From assembly GCA_019241525.1 (NCBI GenBank), contig JAFAWY010000117.1, positions 42,970-106,969 on the forward strand: 64,000 nucleotides of DNA. The letters run 5' to 3'. The DNA is from Pseudonocardiales bacterium. Its GTDB lineage: Bacteria > Actinomycetota > Actinomycetes > Mycobacteriales > Pseudonocardiaceae. Shown here one piece after another: positions 43,114-51,968 of the stretch. Under the pieces are notes generated by a model. It did not search any database and had not been told where the DNA came from. It saw nothing but the letters and a program-made list of their open reading frames with translations. A program made the translations under genes and the position numbers. Position 1 is the first letter of the stretch. Every line of letters starts with the position of its first letter.

Positions 43114-44838
43114 GTGTTAGTACGGCAGATGTCAGTAGTGGATGCGATCGAGCGTGCCATTCACCATTACCCTGATCGCGGCGCCATCGAGACAGCGCAC
43201 CGGCAGATCACCTATCGGAAATTCGGTGAGCAGGTCCGCGAGTTCGCCTCGCGGCTCGAGTCGCTCACCGCGCCCGGCGAGTTCGTCGGAATCGAAGCCA
43301 GCCGTAGTGCCGCTTCGGTCGTCGCCATGATCGGTGCGCTCAAGGCTGGGCGTCCGTTTGTGGTCATCGACCCGCGCGACAGCGCGTCGTCGAACGGGGC
43401 CAAGGTCTGCTCGCTCGGGATCAACATGGTGTCCCGGAGCGTGGCAGGGTCGGAGACGGCCGAGCTTGTCGCAACTCCGGCGCGGTGGCGAGCGGAGTCG
43501 GAGAATCGGCGCTTAACGCTGCCGGCCGAGCTGGCAGCACTCGGGGACGGGATCGGCTACGCGATCCACACCTCGGGCTCGACTGGTGAACCCAAATGCG
43601 TGCTGGTGGGGGCGTACCCGCTGGCGCCGGTGGTCGAGGACCACGTGCGGCGCCTGTCGCTGAGCCCGCGGTGCCGCACGCTGCAGTTCGCTCGTCTGAC
43701 TTTCGACGGGTGCCTCACCGAGATGTTGTGGACCCTGACCGCGGGCGCCTGTCTGGTGGTGCTGGACGAGTCCCGGCTCGCTCCCGGAACGGTGCTGCAG
43801 AGCACGCTCGAGAACTTCCGCATCACCCATCTGAAGACGACACCATTCGCGCTGACTGCAACCCAGCCGACGAGCGCGATGAGCCTGCAGCACGTGATCA
43901 ACGGTGGCGGGGCCTGTCGCCGTGCGGTGGTCCAGAAGTGGGGGTCGGCGGCGAGCTTCCACAACGCCTACGGCACCACCGAGACCAGCGTCTGCAACTT
44001 CCTCAGCGAGGAGCTGACTCGCGGTGACTGCACCGACTCGGTGCCGCTCGGCGAGGTCGTCGGCAACTGTGGATTCGACCTCCTCCCGCTGCCGGCGGAC
44101 GGTGGCGGTGAAGCCGCCGGCACGTCTGAAAGCCGCGGTGAGCTCGTCATCACCGGCGATAGCGTCGCGATCGGTTACCTGACCGCCCGGGGCGTGCAGC
44201 CGTTCGTCGACGACGACGGGAACAAGGTTTATCGGACCGGCGACATCGTTGAGCGACGAGACGGGCAGCTGTTCTTCGTCGAGCGACGGGACCGGCAGCT
44301 GAAGGTCCGCGGCTACCGGCTCGATCCGGGCGAGATTGAGACTGCGGCATGCCGGCTCGACTCGGTCGTGGAGGCGGTGGTGACCGCCGAGTCGCACGGT
44401 GCGGAGGATTCCGACGCCGACGCGCTGGTGTGTTACTACCAGGGGCCCGTGGAGCCCCGGGTGATGCGCAGCCACCTGGAGGCGGTCCTCGACGGTTACA
44501 AGGTCCCCTCGGTGATCACGCGGGTCCGGGCGATGCCCTACACCCCCAACGGCAAGGTAGATCGGGACGCGTTGCGGGCCGGTCGCCGTCCCGTACTGGA
44601 CGCGGACCGCACCGTTGCACCGGACGAGCAGATCCTCGGGCTGGTTCGCCATCTGACGGGGGTGGACGACGCCGGGCTCGACGACAACTTCTTCGACATC
44701 GGCGGTGACTCGGCGTCCACGGTGATCCTGGTCAACAAGCTGAAGGAACTCGGGTGGGTAGACGCCGGGGTGCGGGATGTGCTCCGGGCCGACACCCTGA
44801 AGGTTCTCGTCGGCGCGCTCCGCGATCGGAGCGTGTGA
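43114..44838 (+). CDS. Stand-alone NRPS adenylation-carrier didomain
   Basis: The start is GTG 43114 (AAGGGG seven bases upstream); ATG at codon 6 is an alternative. The 574-residue protein has an adenylation domain with core motifs IHTSGSTGEPKCV (151-163), NAYGTTE near 286, YRTGDIVERR, FVERRDRQLKVRGYRLDPGEIE and NGKVDRDAL. It is followed by a carrier domain with phosphopantetheine Ser533 in FFDIGGDSAST. No condensation, reductase or thioesterase domain is present. It would load one amino or carboxylic acid onto its own carrier for tailoring in trans. The substrate code was not derived. The next gene starts five bases after the stop. Confidence 0.93.
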   Translation: MLVRQMSVVDAIERAIHHYPDRGAIETAHRQITYRKFGEQVREFASRLESLTAPGEFVGIEASRSAASVVAMIGALKAGRPFVVIDPRDSASSNGAKVCSLGINMVSRSVAGSETAELVATPARWRAESENRRLTLPAELAALGDGIGYAIHTSGSTGEPKCVLVGAYPLAPVVEDHVRRLSLSPRCRTLQFARLTFDGCLTEMLWTLTAGACLVVLDESRLAPGTVLQSTLENFRITHLKTTPFALTATQPTSAMSLQHVINGGGACRRAVVQKWGSAASFHNAYGTTETSVCNFLSEELTRGDCTDSVPLGEVVGNCGFDLLPLPADGGGEAAGTSESRGELVITGDSVAIGYLTARGVQPFVDDDGNKVYRTGDIVERRDGQLFFVERRDRQLKVRGYRLDPGEIETAACRLDSVVEAVVTAESHGAEDSDADALVCYYQGPVEPRVMRSHLEAVLDGYKVPSVITRVRAMPYTPNGKVDRDALRAGRRPVLDADRTVAPDEQILGLVRHLTGVDDAGLDDNFFDIGGDSASTVILVNKLKELGWVDAGVRDVLRADTLKVLVGALRDRSV

Positions 44839-44843
44839 TCGCG

Positions 44844-46619
44844 ATGTGTGGCGTGTGCGGAACGTTCGCTCCGGACGGCCGGCTGGATCGCAGCATCACC
44901 GTAGCGATGCATTCCCGGCTGGTTCACCGCGGCCCTGACGAGACCTACTCGCTGAACACGCCAACGGTCTCGGCGAAGCTGGGCCGGCTCGGCATGACTG
45001 GCCTGGTGGATGGCTGGCAGCCCGTGGAGGACGCCAGTGGCCGCTACGTGGCCATGACCAACGGCGAGGTGTACAACGCCGAGCATCTGCGCGCGAAGCT
45101 CGGATCCGCCCGGACGGGCAACGGCGTCGATGTGGCTGTCATCCCGGAACTGGTGGCGCGGTACGGCCTGCAGGGGCTCAGCCTGGTGGACGGGCAGTTC
45201 GCAACGGTCATTGTCGACCGAACCGAGAACGCGCTGTATCTGGCCCGGGATCGGTTCGGGATCTGCCCGATGTACTACACCGTGATGGGCTCGGGCGTTC
45301 ACTTCTGCTCGGAGATCAAGCCGCTGGTCCAGTGCGTCGGGCTGTCCTGGCAGGTGGACATCGGCGCGGTGGACCAGTACTTCTCGCTGGGCAACATCGT
45401 CGCGCCGAGCACGCTCGTGAAGGGGGTGCACGCCGTCCCGCCGGGCTGCGCCGTCCGGTTCGGCGCGAAACACGTGGATACCCTGCGCTACTGGCGCTAC
45501 GGCGAGTTCTCGGCTGTGACGGAATCGGTTTCCGGCGAGGCACTCCGGAACGGCCTGAAGCAGTCGATCAGCGACCGGCTGCGCGCCGACGTGGAAATCG
45601 GTGCCTACCTCAGCGGGGGGTTCGACTCGACGGCGATCCTCATGGAGACGGCCGCCCTTGTCGACCGCCCCGTCCGTACGTTCTCGGTGGTGTTCGACGA
45701 TCCGGCGCTGGACGAGGGCCGTTTCCAGCGGGAGGTCTCGGCGGCAGTCGGGAGCAAGCACGAGCAGATCCAGTGCAGCAAGGGCGACATCGCCGCCAAG
45801 TTCGAGGAGATGGTCCGCCACTGCTGTTATCCACAGCGTGAGACCTACAACGTGGCGGCCATGATGCTGGCGAGCGTCGTGCGGTCCACCGGGATCAAGG
45901 GGGTCGTCTCCGGCGAGGGCGCGGACGAGTTGTTCTTCGGTTACGACTCCTATGCCTTTGACAGCGCATCCCGGGGGAACCGCCACGCCTGCCCGGAGAA
46001 CGAGCAGGCGTGGGGCAGGGCCGATTTTGGTTGGGAGGTGAACTGGAGCAAGGTCAGCCAGCGGCGCAACGACTTCCTGACGCCACGGGCGCGCGAGGCG
46101 CTCGAGGGCCAGGAGTTCTGGCGGACGAGGCTGATCCCGTTCTCCGATGACGAGGTGAAGTCGCTGTCATCGATGCAGCTACGTTCCATCGCAGACGTTT
46201 ACGTCCAGCTGTCGGGCCACCTGCTCGGCGACCACGGCGACACGATGCTCATGAGGAACTCGGTCGAAGGGCGGTACCCGTTCCTCTCGAACCCGGTGGT
46301 CTCCCTCGCACTGCAGGTCAGTGACAGCGAAAAGGTGGTCGACTTCGAGGGCAAGTCGTGCTTGAAGTCGGCCTACGAGGGAGTCGTTCCGGAGTCCGTT
46401 CTGCGACGCGCCAAGCACGGGTTCACCGCTTACGACTTGCAGTCGGTCACAGATCCGCGGACGTGGGAGAACTGGCGCGATCTCATCGCGGCCAGTGGCA
46501 TCTTTGCCAGGAACTGCCTCGACACAGGTCCCACCCGGAGTCGGGTGGACAAGTGGGACTACAGGCTGAGCGCCATCAGCATCAGCATGGTGATCGACGA
46601 ACTGGCGCTTCAGTGCTGA
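44844..46619 (+). CDS. Glutamine-dependent asparagine synthetase-like amidotransferase
   Basis: A 591-residue AsnB-type protein. The start at 44844 places Cys2 as the glutaminase nucleophile (MCGVCGTFAPDG), so the start is decided by function, as well as by spacing of five bases after the carrier gene. Glutaminase blocks continue with VHRGPDE, AMTNGEVYNA and LARDRFGICPMYY. The synthetase PP-loop is SGGFDS at 257-262, with VSGEGADELFFGYDSY and EGRYPFLSNPVVSLALQ later. The intact Cys2 argues for use of glutamine ammonia to form an amide, unlike beta-lactam or lasso synthetases, which lack it. It probably amidates an acid in this cluster, possibly carrier-bound. Confidence 0.92.
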   Translation: MCGVCGTFAPDGRLDRSITVAMHSRLVHRGPDETYSLNTPTVSAKLGRLGMTGLVDGWQPVEDASGRYVAMTNGEVYNAEHLRAKLGSARTGNGVDVAVIPELVARYGLQGLSLVDGQFATVIVDRTENALYLARDRFGICPMYYTVMGSGVHFCSEIKPLVQCVGLSWQVDIGAVDQYFSLGNIVAPSTLVKGVHAVPPGCAVRFGAKHVDTLRYWRYGEFSAVTESVSGEALRNGLKQSISDRLRADVEIGAYLSGGFDSTAILMETAALVDRPVRTFSVVFDDPALDEGRFQREVSAAVGSKHEQIQCSKGDIAAKFEEMVRHCCYPQRETYNVAAMMLASVVRSTGIKGVVSGEGADELFFGYDSYAFDSASRGNRHACPENEQAWGRADFGWEVNWSKVSQRRNDFLTPRAREALEGQEFWRTRLIPFSDDEVKSLSSMQLRSIADVYVQLSGHLLGDHGDTMLMRNSVEGRYPFLSNPVVSLALQVSDSEKVVDFEGKSCLKSAYEGVVPESVLRRAKHGFTAYDLQSVTDPRTWENWRDLIAASGIFARNCLDTGPTRSRVDKWDYRLSAISISMVIDELALQC

Positions 46620-46685
46620 TGCCGCAGCGCACGCCTGGCCCCCGTCACACGAGAACGTCGGCGATGTCAAAGATCGGAGGACCAG

Positions 46686-47381
46686 GTGAGTCGCGAGAGC
46701 CCAGACCTCGTGATCTTCCCAGGCGCCGGATCGTTCGGTGGCGAGCTCCAGCCGCTGCTTCGTGAGCTGGCCCCCTCGGCACGGCTGGCTCGCTATCCGG
46801 GTCGCGTCGGCAAGGACTTCGGCACCGCCGCTGGATCATTCGGCGAGGTCGTGCGGTCGTGCACTGGCCAAGTGCGTCGACGGCAGCCGGTCCGCCCGGT
46901 GCTGGTCGGGCACAGCTTCGGTGCCTACGTCGCCTATGCGACGGCGGCGAGGTTGGAGGAGCTGGGGGCGGAGGTCTCCGCCGTAGTGGTCGTCGGCGCG
47001 ACGGCGCCGGCGCTGCTCGCCGTACCCGGGTCGGCCACGCGATCCCGATCGGACACTGCCGCGTACCTCGAGGCGATTGAACCGGGTCTCGTGTGCGGCG
47101 AGGCCGCCGGTGAATGGCGAAACATCATCGTCGACACAGCCTTGCAGGACCTCACACTGCTGGCCGGGTTCTGCCCGGAGGACTACGGGGCGGTGCGCTG
47201 TCCGGTCCTCGCTGCACGTGGGGAGGCGGATCCGCTGACGTCGAACGAGGGACTCGACGAGTGGGCGGGCGTCACCCTTGGCGGGTGTTGTCGTCGCATC
47301 TTCCCGGGTGGTCACTCGGACCTGCTGCGGTTGCTCGAGTTCGCGTCGTGGTTGCGCGAGGCGAGTGTCACAGCCAGCTGA
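46686..47381 (+). CDS. Type II thioesterase (alpha/beta hydrolase)
   Basis: A 231-residue protein starting at GTG with GGAGG upstream. It opens LVIFPGAGSFGGELQPLLREL, typical of external thioesterases of NRPS/PKS clusters, has the nucleophile Ser77 in LVGHSFGAYVAYA, and the His in GCCRRIFPGGHSDLLR near the end. Such enzymes release or edit thioesters on carrier domains. With a single carrier protein in the cluster it could also release the final product. It is the last gene of the plus-strand arm, 66 bases after the amidotransferase. Confidence 0.88.
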   Translation: MSRESPDLVIFPGAGSFGGELQPLLRELAPSARLARYPGRVGKDFGTAAGSFGEVVRSCTGQVRRRQPVRPVLVGHSFGAYVAYATAARLEELGAEVSAVVVVGATAPALLAVPGSATRSRSDTAAYLEAIEPGLVCGEAAGEWRNIIVDTALQDLTLLAGFCPEDYGAVRCPVLAARGEADPLTSNEGLDEWAGVTLGGCCRRIFPGGHSDLLRLLEFASWLREASVTAS

Positions 47382-47438
47382 GGGCGACGCGATCGACGCA
47401 GACTGCTTGCCGCGTTCGCGTCGGAGAGCCGCCAGAGA

Positions 47439-47459
47439 AAGCACCCAGTCAGGGTGCTT
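47439..47459 (-). terminator. Intrinsic terminator of the nitrile hydratase genes
   Basis: AAGCACCC and GGGTGCTT form an 8-bp stem with a five-base loop. In the minus-strand direction the hairpin is followed by TTTCTCT. It overlaps the stop of the beta-subunit gene and faces the convergent thioesterase gene. Confidence 0.65.
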
Positions 47460-48108
47460 GGAGGTAGCTTTCCCAGGCGTCGATGCTGACGCTCAGGGTT
47501 GGGTCGGCGTCGTCTCCCCATAGCTCGGTGGCGGCAAATCGCACTGAGTACAACCATCCCGGGTGTTCGCCTGCGCCGTGAGCGTTGCTGTCCGGTAGAA
47601 CGTGCACCCCATGCAGCCGCTCGATCACGCCGATCTTGCCTCGGGCGTAGCGAGGTAGTCGGGTATGGCCTGTGGGGTGCATGTTGCGGGCGCGCACCCG
47701 ATCTCCGACGGCATAACGCGCTGCTGCCTCGGCCGGCCGTTCATAGGGTCGGCGCGCCGCCAGGACTGCGGGAACTTCGTCTGGACGCAGGACACGGCCA
47801 AGCTTGGCGCCAGGCCGTAGTGACCGCCGGCTGGCGAGTTCGTCAGCGTCAACGAGCCCATGCGCGATGAGCAATTTTACGAGAGCCTTGATCCAGATTT
47901 CGTAGTAAGTGGACGTTAAGTATTCGGCAGGCGGAAGGCTTTCCCGGGCGTATCGACTGGCGTCGATGCTCCAATGCCCGGCAGCGCCTAGTGCAATGAC
48001 CATGGCGTGGGCACGGCGTTCCCATTCAGCCTGGAAGGGCGGCCCATCGGGTTTGACGACGACAGGGCCGAAACCCATCATCCCGCCGAGGTCGGCGGCA
48101 CCGTTCAT
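47449..48108 (-). CDS. nthB: Nitrile hydratase beta subunit
   Basis: A 219-residue protein. The N-terminal helical part opens [16 protein letters not shown] and the C-terminal SH3-like barrel contains [42 protein letters not shown] and [19 protein letters not shown], the standard beta-subunit pattern. The beta subunit completes the active site that hydrates nitriles to amides with the metal in the alpha subunit. Its ATG overlaps the alpha stop (ATGA). The order alpha then beta is more typical of iron-type operons, although the alpha motif is of cobalt type. Confidence 0.9.
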   Translation of the reverse strand: MNGAADLGGMMGFGPVVVKPDGPPFQAEWERRAHAMVIALGAAGHWSIDASRYARESLPPAEYLTSTYYEIWIKALVKLLIAHGLVDADELASRRSLRPGAKLGRVLRPDEVPAVLAARRPYERPAEAAARYAVGDRVRARNMHPTGHTRLPRYARGKIGVIERLHGVHVLPDSNAHGAGEHPGWLYSVRFAATELWGDDADPTLSVSIDAWESYLQAP

Positions 48109-48683
48109 GGCACCCTCGGCAAGCCGGTACCGATCATCGAGTCGCGCGCGACCAGTTCGGCGAGCTTGTCTTCGAGCCAGCCCTCAGTTCCCGGTGGGCG
48201 CATCGGGACCACCAGATAGCGAATCTCCGCTGTGGAATCGTGGACCTCGATGCGCTGCGATTCAGCCAAGGTGACCCCGAAGTCGGCGAGCAATCCTCGC
48301 GGATCGATAACCGCGCGCGAACGGTAGGCGGGCGACTTATACCAAGCAGGCGGGAGCCCAAGTACCGGCCAGGGATAACACGAACACAGCGTGCAAACGA
48401 TCAAATGGTGAACTTCAGGCGTGTTCTCAACGGCGACCATGTGCTCGCCCTGACGACCTCCGAAGCCCAGCTCCGCGATCGCTGAGGTTGCATCGGTGAG
48501 CAACCGCTCCCGGTACGCAGCGTCGACCCAGCAACGGGCCACGACTTTCGCCCCGTTCTTCGGGCCGACATCCTCATATATCTCAGCGATTGCGTCGAGC
48601 GCAGCGGGCTCCACGTACCCCTTCTCAACGAGGATCGTCTCCAGCGCTTCGACCCGCTGCGGCGTGCCCGTGTCGTCAGCCAT
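48105..48683 (-). CDS. nthA: Nitrile hydratase alpha subunit, cobalt-type motif
   Basis: A 192-residue protein read from ATG 48683; the ribosome-binding site is weak. The metal-binding motif is C97-T-L-C100-S-C102 in [18 protein letters not shown], where Thr at the second position is the cobalt-type signature (Ser in iron enzymes). Other family blocks are [20 protein letters not shown] and [18 protein letters not shown]. The closely related thiocyanate hydrolase gamma subunit shares the motif, so that reading is possible, but the beta partner here is full nitrile hydratase type. No activator (metallochaperone) gene is adjacent. A nitrile-forming or nitrile-using step near an amide-forming cluster is suggestive only. 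Confidence 0.9.
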   Translation of the reverse strand: MADDTGTPQRVEALETILVEKGYVEPAALDAIAEIYEDVGPKNGAKVVARCWVDAAYRERLLTDATSAIAELGFGGRQGEHMVAVENTPEVHHLIVCTLCSCYPWPVLGLPPAWYKSPAYRSRAVIDPRGLLADFGVTLAESQRIEVHDSTAEIRYLVVPMRPPGTEGWLEDKLAELVARDSMIGTGLPRVP

Positions 48684-48913
48684 AAACCGACAGTAGGGCC
48701 GACAACACTGGCCAACAGCCCCCATTCTGATGAGCCAGCCGACGGCGGCACAGCCAGCCCGCAGTGCCGCCTTCAGCGGCGCCGTGAAGCAAAGGAGTTA
48801 TTGGACAGGTCATCGGACACCGCTCGGTAAACCCCGTCAACTGATCGGCGACCCCTTGGCTTGCAGCGCTATGCTCTCGAGCCGACGGGATACGCCGGTC
48901 CGAGCGTAAACAC

Positions 48914-48962
48914 CGCGACTTGGTTCGATTCGCCTTTCCGGGGGCCAATGAACCAAGTCGCG
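48914..48962. repeat. 13-bp perfect inverted repeat with 23-base loop
   Basis: CGCGACTTGGTTC (48914-48926) and GAACCAAGTCGCG (48950-48962) are perfectly complementary. On the plus strand CCCTTTTC follows. It lies at the truncated end of the regulator remnant and could be a terminator or an element end. Confidence 0.6.
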
Positions 48963-48970
48963 TCCCTTTT

Positions 48971-49541
48971 CTATGGTTGCCGGCCGTCCGTCTCAGGCGA
49001 CCGGCTGGCGGACATAACTGCGAGCCACGTCGACGCCAGTTCGATGTCGCGAAAAGCGGCGAAGACGAGCAGCGGGAAGCCGGTCATCTGCTGCGCCAGG
49101 TGGCGCAGAACCAGCAGCGATGACTCGTCAGCCCAATGGATGTCGTCAAGGATGACGACAAGACCGCCGCTGTCCACGGCAGCGAGCACTGCCTCACTCA
49201 CATCGTCGACGACACGGAACCGGTCCTGCGGGGACTCGACGTCCGCCACGAGGATGCCGTCGGCATCAACTCCAAGCGAACGGAGCACCTGGCGCCACGG
49301 CCAGAACGCAGGCGCACCGTCGCCCTGTCCGCAGCGTCCCCAGGCGACAGAGCTGCCGCAGGCCAAAGCCACACCGGGCGAACTCGCGAGCGAGCCGAGA
49401 CTTGCCGATGCCGGGCTCGCCAGCGCAGAGAATCAGCCGACCGGCTCCGCCTCGAGCGGCGTCGAGCCAGGCCCGCAACGCTTCCAGCTCTCGCCGTCGT
49501 CCGACGATGGCATCGGGCGCCACGCCTACCGAGCCTCGCAT
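48971..49541 (-). pseudogene. LuxR/MalT-type AAA-regulator remnant (frameshifted, truncated)
   Basis: The upstream part, from an ATG at 49541, reads APDAIVGRRRELEALRAWL, then the Walker A region LCAGEPGIGKSRLAREFA. At about 49375-49385 the match moves to another frame, continuing VALACGSSVAWGRC, then APAFWPWRQVLRSLG and the Walker B region VVILDDIHWADESSLLVLRHLAQQ. After about 190 codons the frame ends, whereas intact LuxR-type ATPase regulators have 800-1000 residues with a C-terminal helix-turn-helix. The remainder is absent in the window to the left. So it is a remnant of a large transcriptional regulator. Confidence 0.75.
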
Positions 49542-50894
49542 CGGAGTCCTCACGACCAGGTATCTCCTGTCGGCCGCGGTCACGCGCCGATGCAGTACAT
49601 CCGCCAAGCCTAGCCCGGCGCGGCGACTGACCGCGCTGCACAACGCGGCCAAGGTCTGCTCAATGTGGCGGTGACGCCGGCCGGCCACGCCGCGGTAGGC
49701 AACAGCCACTGCCCTCTACTGGCCCTAGGCTCCACTAGCGGCCACCCACCTCGTGAATCATGCCAGGCGCAACTGGCACGCTCTATCCCGCCAAACACGT
49801 TCGCTGTCGTCGAGCAACTGCCCAAACTCGGGTTACACGGCGAGCTCCCAAACCCAGGGCGAAGTTGATCTTAATTAGGTTGGCTAGTCCCGCAGTAAGC
49901 GTATCGGCGAGCGCAGCCGGATAAGGGCGGCCGCCGGGAGTTCTCGTTCTCGCTTCATCAAGTCAAGGAAATTTTTGATGCCCAGTGTGACACCCACGAG
50001 ACACGATCCAGACTCGATCGCTACCAGGTTGGCGTTTTGCACGATCGCACGGACCAGTTGGAAATCGAAAGCGAGGGTGACGGTAAGTCGAGCTGCATAG
50101 CGCTGATCGAAGACTCAGGATCGGAATAACGCCCGCGTGACCCTGTGGCCGCTCGGGCAATTTTCCGCGGCTTCCCCATCTGCCCGATTGATCTCCGGCG
50201 CCGGACCCCGCGCCAGGCCTGGGCCTGCGACGAAAGCGATACCGTTGATTTATGCGGCCACGCCGATAGAAGAATTCGACCAGTAGTCCGCGGCGCATCG
50301 CCGCTCACCCGCCTTTTATAATCGCGGACAGCCGAATTGCGGCGATACCGGATACAGCCGTATCCCGTATCACCACGGAAACGACGGCCGTTAGCTACCC
50401 GGACGACCGTGCTGATTCCGTTGACTGAGTATCGCTTAACCCCTTGTTAAGTTACGTTCCGCCGTAAGGCAGCGCCTACTTCGCCCAAATGGCTTAATAG
50501 GGAAGCTGCCGGCCGAGTCCGTCGTGTCCTCGTCAGCGTGCGAGACCGGCAGGCTAGGGCGTCGGTTGTGCGGGGCTGTTTGGCATCGATTTCCGACCGC
50601 ACCCCCCCGCTTCAGGCATCGACAAGCCTGTCGGATCTTGCCCGCTACCGATGCATCAACTAACCACGACATCGGTCACCGCACCGACTTGCCGGCCGAC
50701 CGCCCGCGCCCGTTCCTCACTCGGGTCGTCCAGATGCTGGCTCAGTGGCTGACAGGCCTGCAAGCTTGCGGGGTTCCAGAAGTCGGTCCGCGCCGCCGAC
50801 CTGGGAAGATTGGCGTGCTTGACTGGCAGGCATGATCGTATCTTTCTACACCGTCATGCTTGTGCCTTGTTGCCACTAACGCTACAGACTCCAA
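49542..50894. other. Gene-poor stretch of about 1.35 kb
   Basis: No frame has domain support on either strand. A small palindrome, CTTAAC-CCCTT-GTTAAG, lies at 50435-50451. Nothing else stands out. The composition is less uniform than in flanking genes, consistent with decayed DNA. Confidence 0.45.
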
Positions 50895-51968
50895 TTACCT
50901 CGTCGGCAGCATTGTAGCGGTTATGGCGGATATCCCAGCCGGGACACCGACACAGTCCATCGGCGACGCCGTGGACTGACCAAATCGGCAGGCCACCGCT
51001 GTGAGCTTGATGCTAATGAAGTCGGTGATTTGCGCGGCGAACATGATAGGTGCGCCCTGAATGGTGATATCGCTAACCGTGAATCCTTTGCTGTCCGGGA
51101 CTTCATATACCGCGCGTACTGGATGTTCGGCAGAGCCGCGGATGTACTTCCAGTACGACTGTGGATCCGATCCGTCTGGGGTTGCCCAACCAGCCGTGCT
51201 CAAGCCTTTAAAATAGAGGCCTACCGGATTGCTCAGTGCCAGATCCGCTTTTAGCCGGGCCACACTGTTGACCACACCTCCGATATGCGGGTCACTATTT
51301 CGCTGCGGCACTCCGTATTGGGCACACTCAATCAATTCTTGCTCTCCGGTAAGTTGGCGACCGTTATGGACGCGGACAATGCTCGCCGCCGCGGAAAGTT
51401 CTATCTCCGCACTAAGGGTGTTCGCGTCTTGAATGAGATGCATTGCACCGTTGGTTGTAGTGCTGTTCCACTTATTGCGGGGTATATACGTTCCCGATGC
51501 GTCAAACAGGTCGTCGCGCTGCACGGTGGGGTCTATGAATTCCCGGTAGAGATCCAGCAACGTGTCTGGTTGTGTCCGCGCGAGCAACTCCCAATATTCG
51601 GGGCCTTCGCAGGTGAACGTCGCTCTCATGATCTTGCCATCAGCTCGCCTGGTGACGCTCCACTCACAGTACTCATCTTGGACATCACGTGAGCTCTCTG
51701 CTCTTCTCCAGCGCTGCTGGTCGGAAACGGAGTTGAGCTTGACAACTCGGGGAAAAGCAATCCAGCTCACTTCTTGAAATTTTGCGTCGGTCGCGGTGTC
51801 GGTCTTGGTCAGGTTGTAGTATTGCGCACGCGGACTATCATTGGCGTGGTCGGCGCGGCCAACGATAGCCGTGTCGACGGCGGCAGAGATGAAATTATTC
51901 CACTCTTTGCGTGCGGCATCGTTGAGGTCGGACACTTCTCCGGGGGGATCAAAGTGGTCGAGTATCAT
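50895..51968 (-). CDS. Conserved-looking protein of unknown function (357 aa)
   Basis: The ATG at 51968 overlaps the stop of the preceding gene (ATGA), so this is the last gene of a minus-strand operon. The protein has no signal peptide or membrane segment. Features are CEWSVTRR then ATFTCEGPEYWELLA, NKWNSTTTNGAMHLIQDANTL, YGVPQRNSDPHIGGVVNSVAR and a C-terminal part with GFTVSDITIQGAPIMFAAQI. The dense pattern of Trp, Asn, Asp and His resembles a folded enzyme, and RNSDPHIG could hold a metal or active-site group. I do not recognise the family. Its neighbours include an oxidase-like gene and a ferritin-like gene, suggesting a shared oxidative pathway. Confidence 0.65.
   Translation of the reverse strand: MILDHFDPPGEVSDLNDAARKEWNNFISAAVDTAIVGRADHANDSPRAQYYNLTKTDTATDAKFQEVSWIAFPRVVKLNSVSDQQRWRRAESSRDVQDEYCEWSVTRRADGKIMRATFTCEGPEYWELLARTQPDTLLDLYREFIDPTVQRDDLFDASGTYIPRNKWNSTTTNGAMHLIQDANTLSAEIELSAAASIVRVHNGRQLTGEQELIECAQYGVPQRNSDPHIGGVVNSVARLKADLALSNPVGLYFKGLSTAGWATPDGSDPQSYWKYIRGSAEHPVRAVYEVPDSKGFTVSDITIQGAPIMFAAQITDFISIKLTAVACRFGQSTASPMDCVGVPAGISAITATMLPTR

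Noticed and set aside
43513..45986. Minus-strand frames of 379 and 482 codons over the A-T and amidotransferase genes
   Set aside because: Complement shadows of genes with complete family motifs.
44844..46619. Beta-lactam or carbapenam synthetase
   Set aside because: Those enzymes lack the Cys2 nucleophile, whereas it is intact here, so a glutamine-using amidotransferase is more likely.
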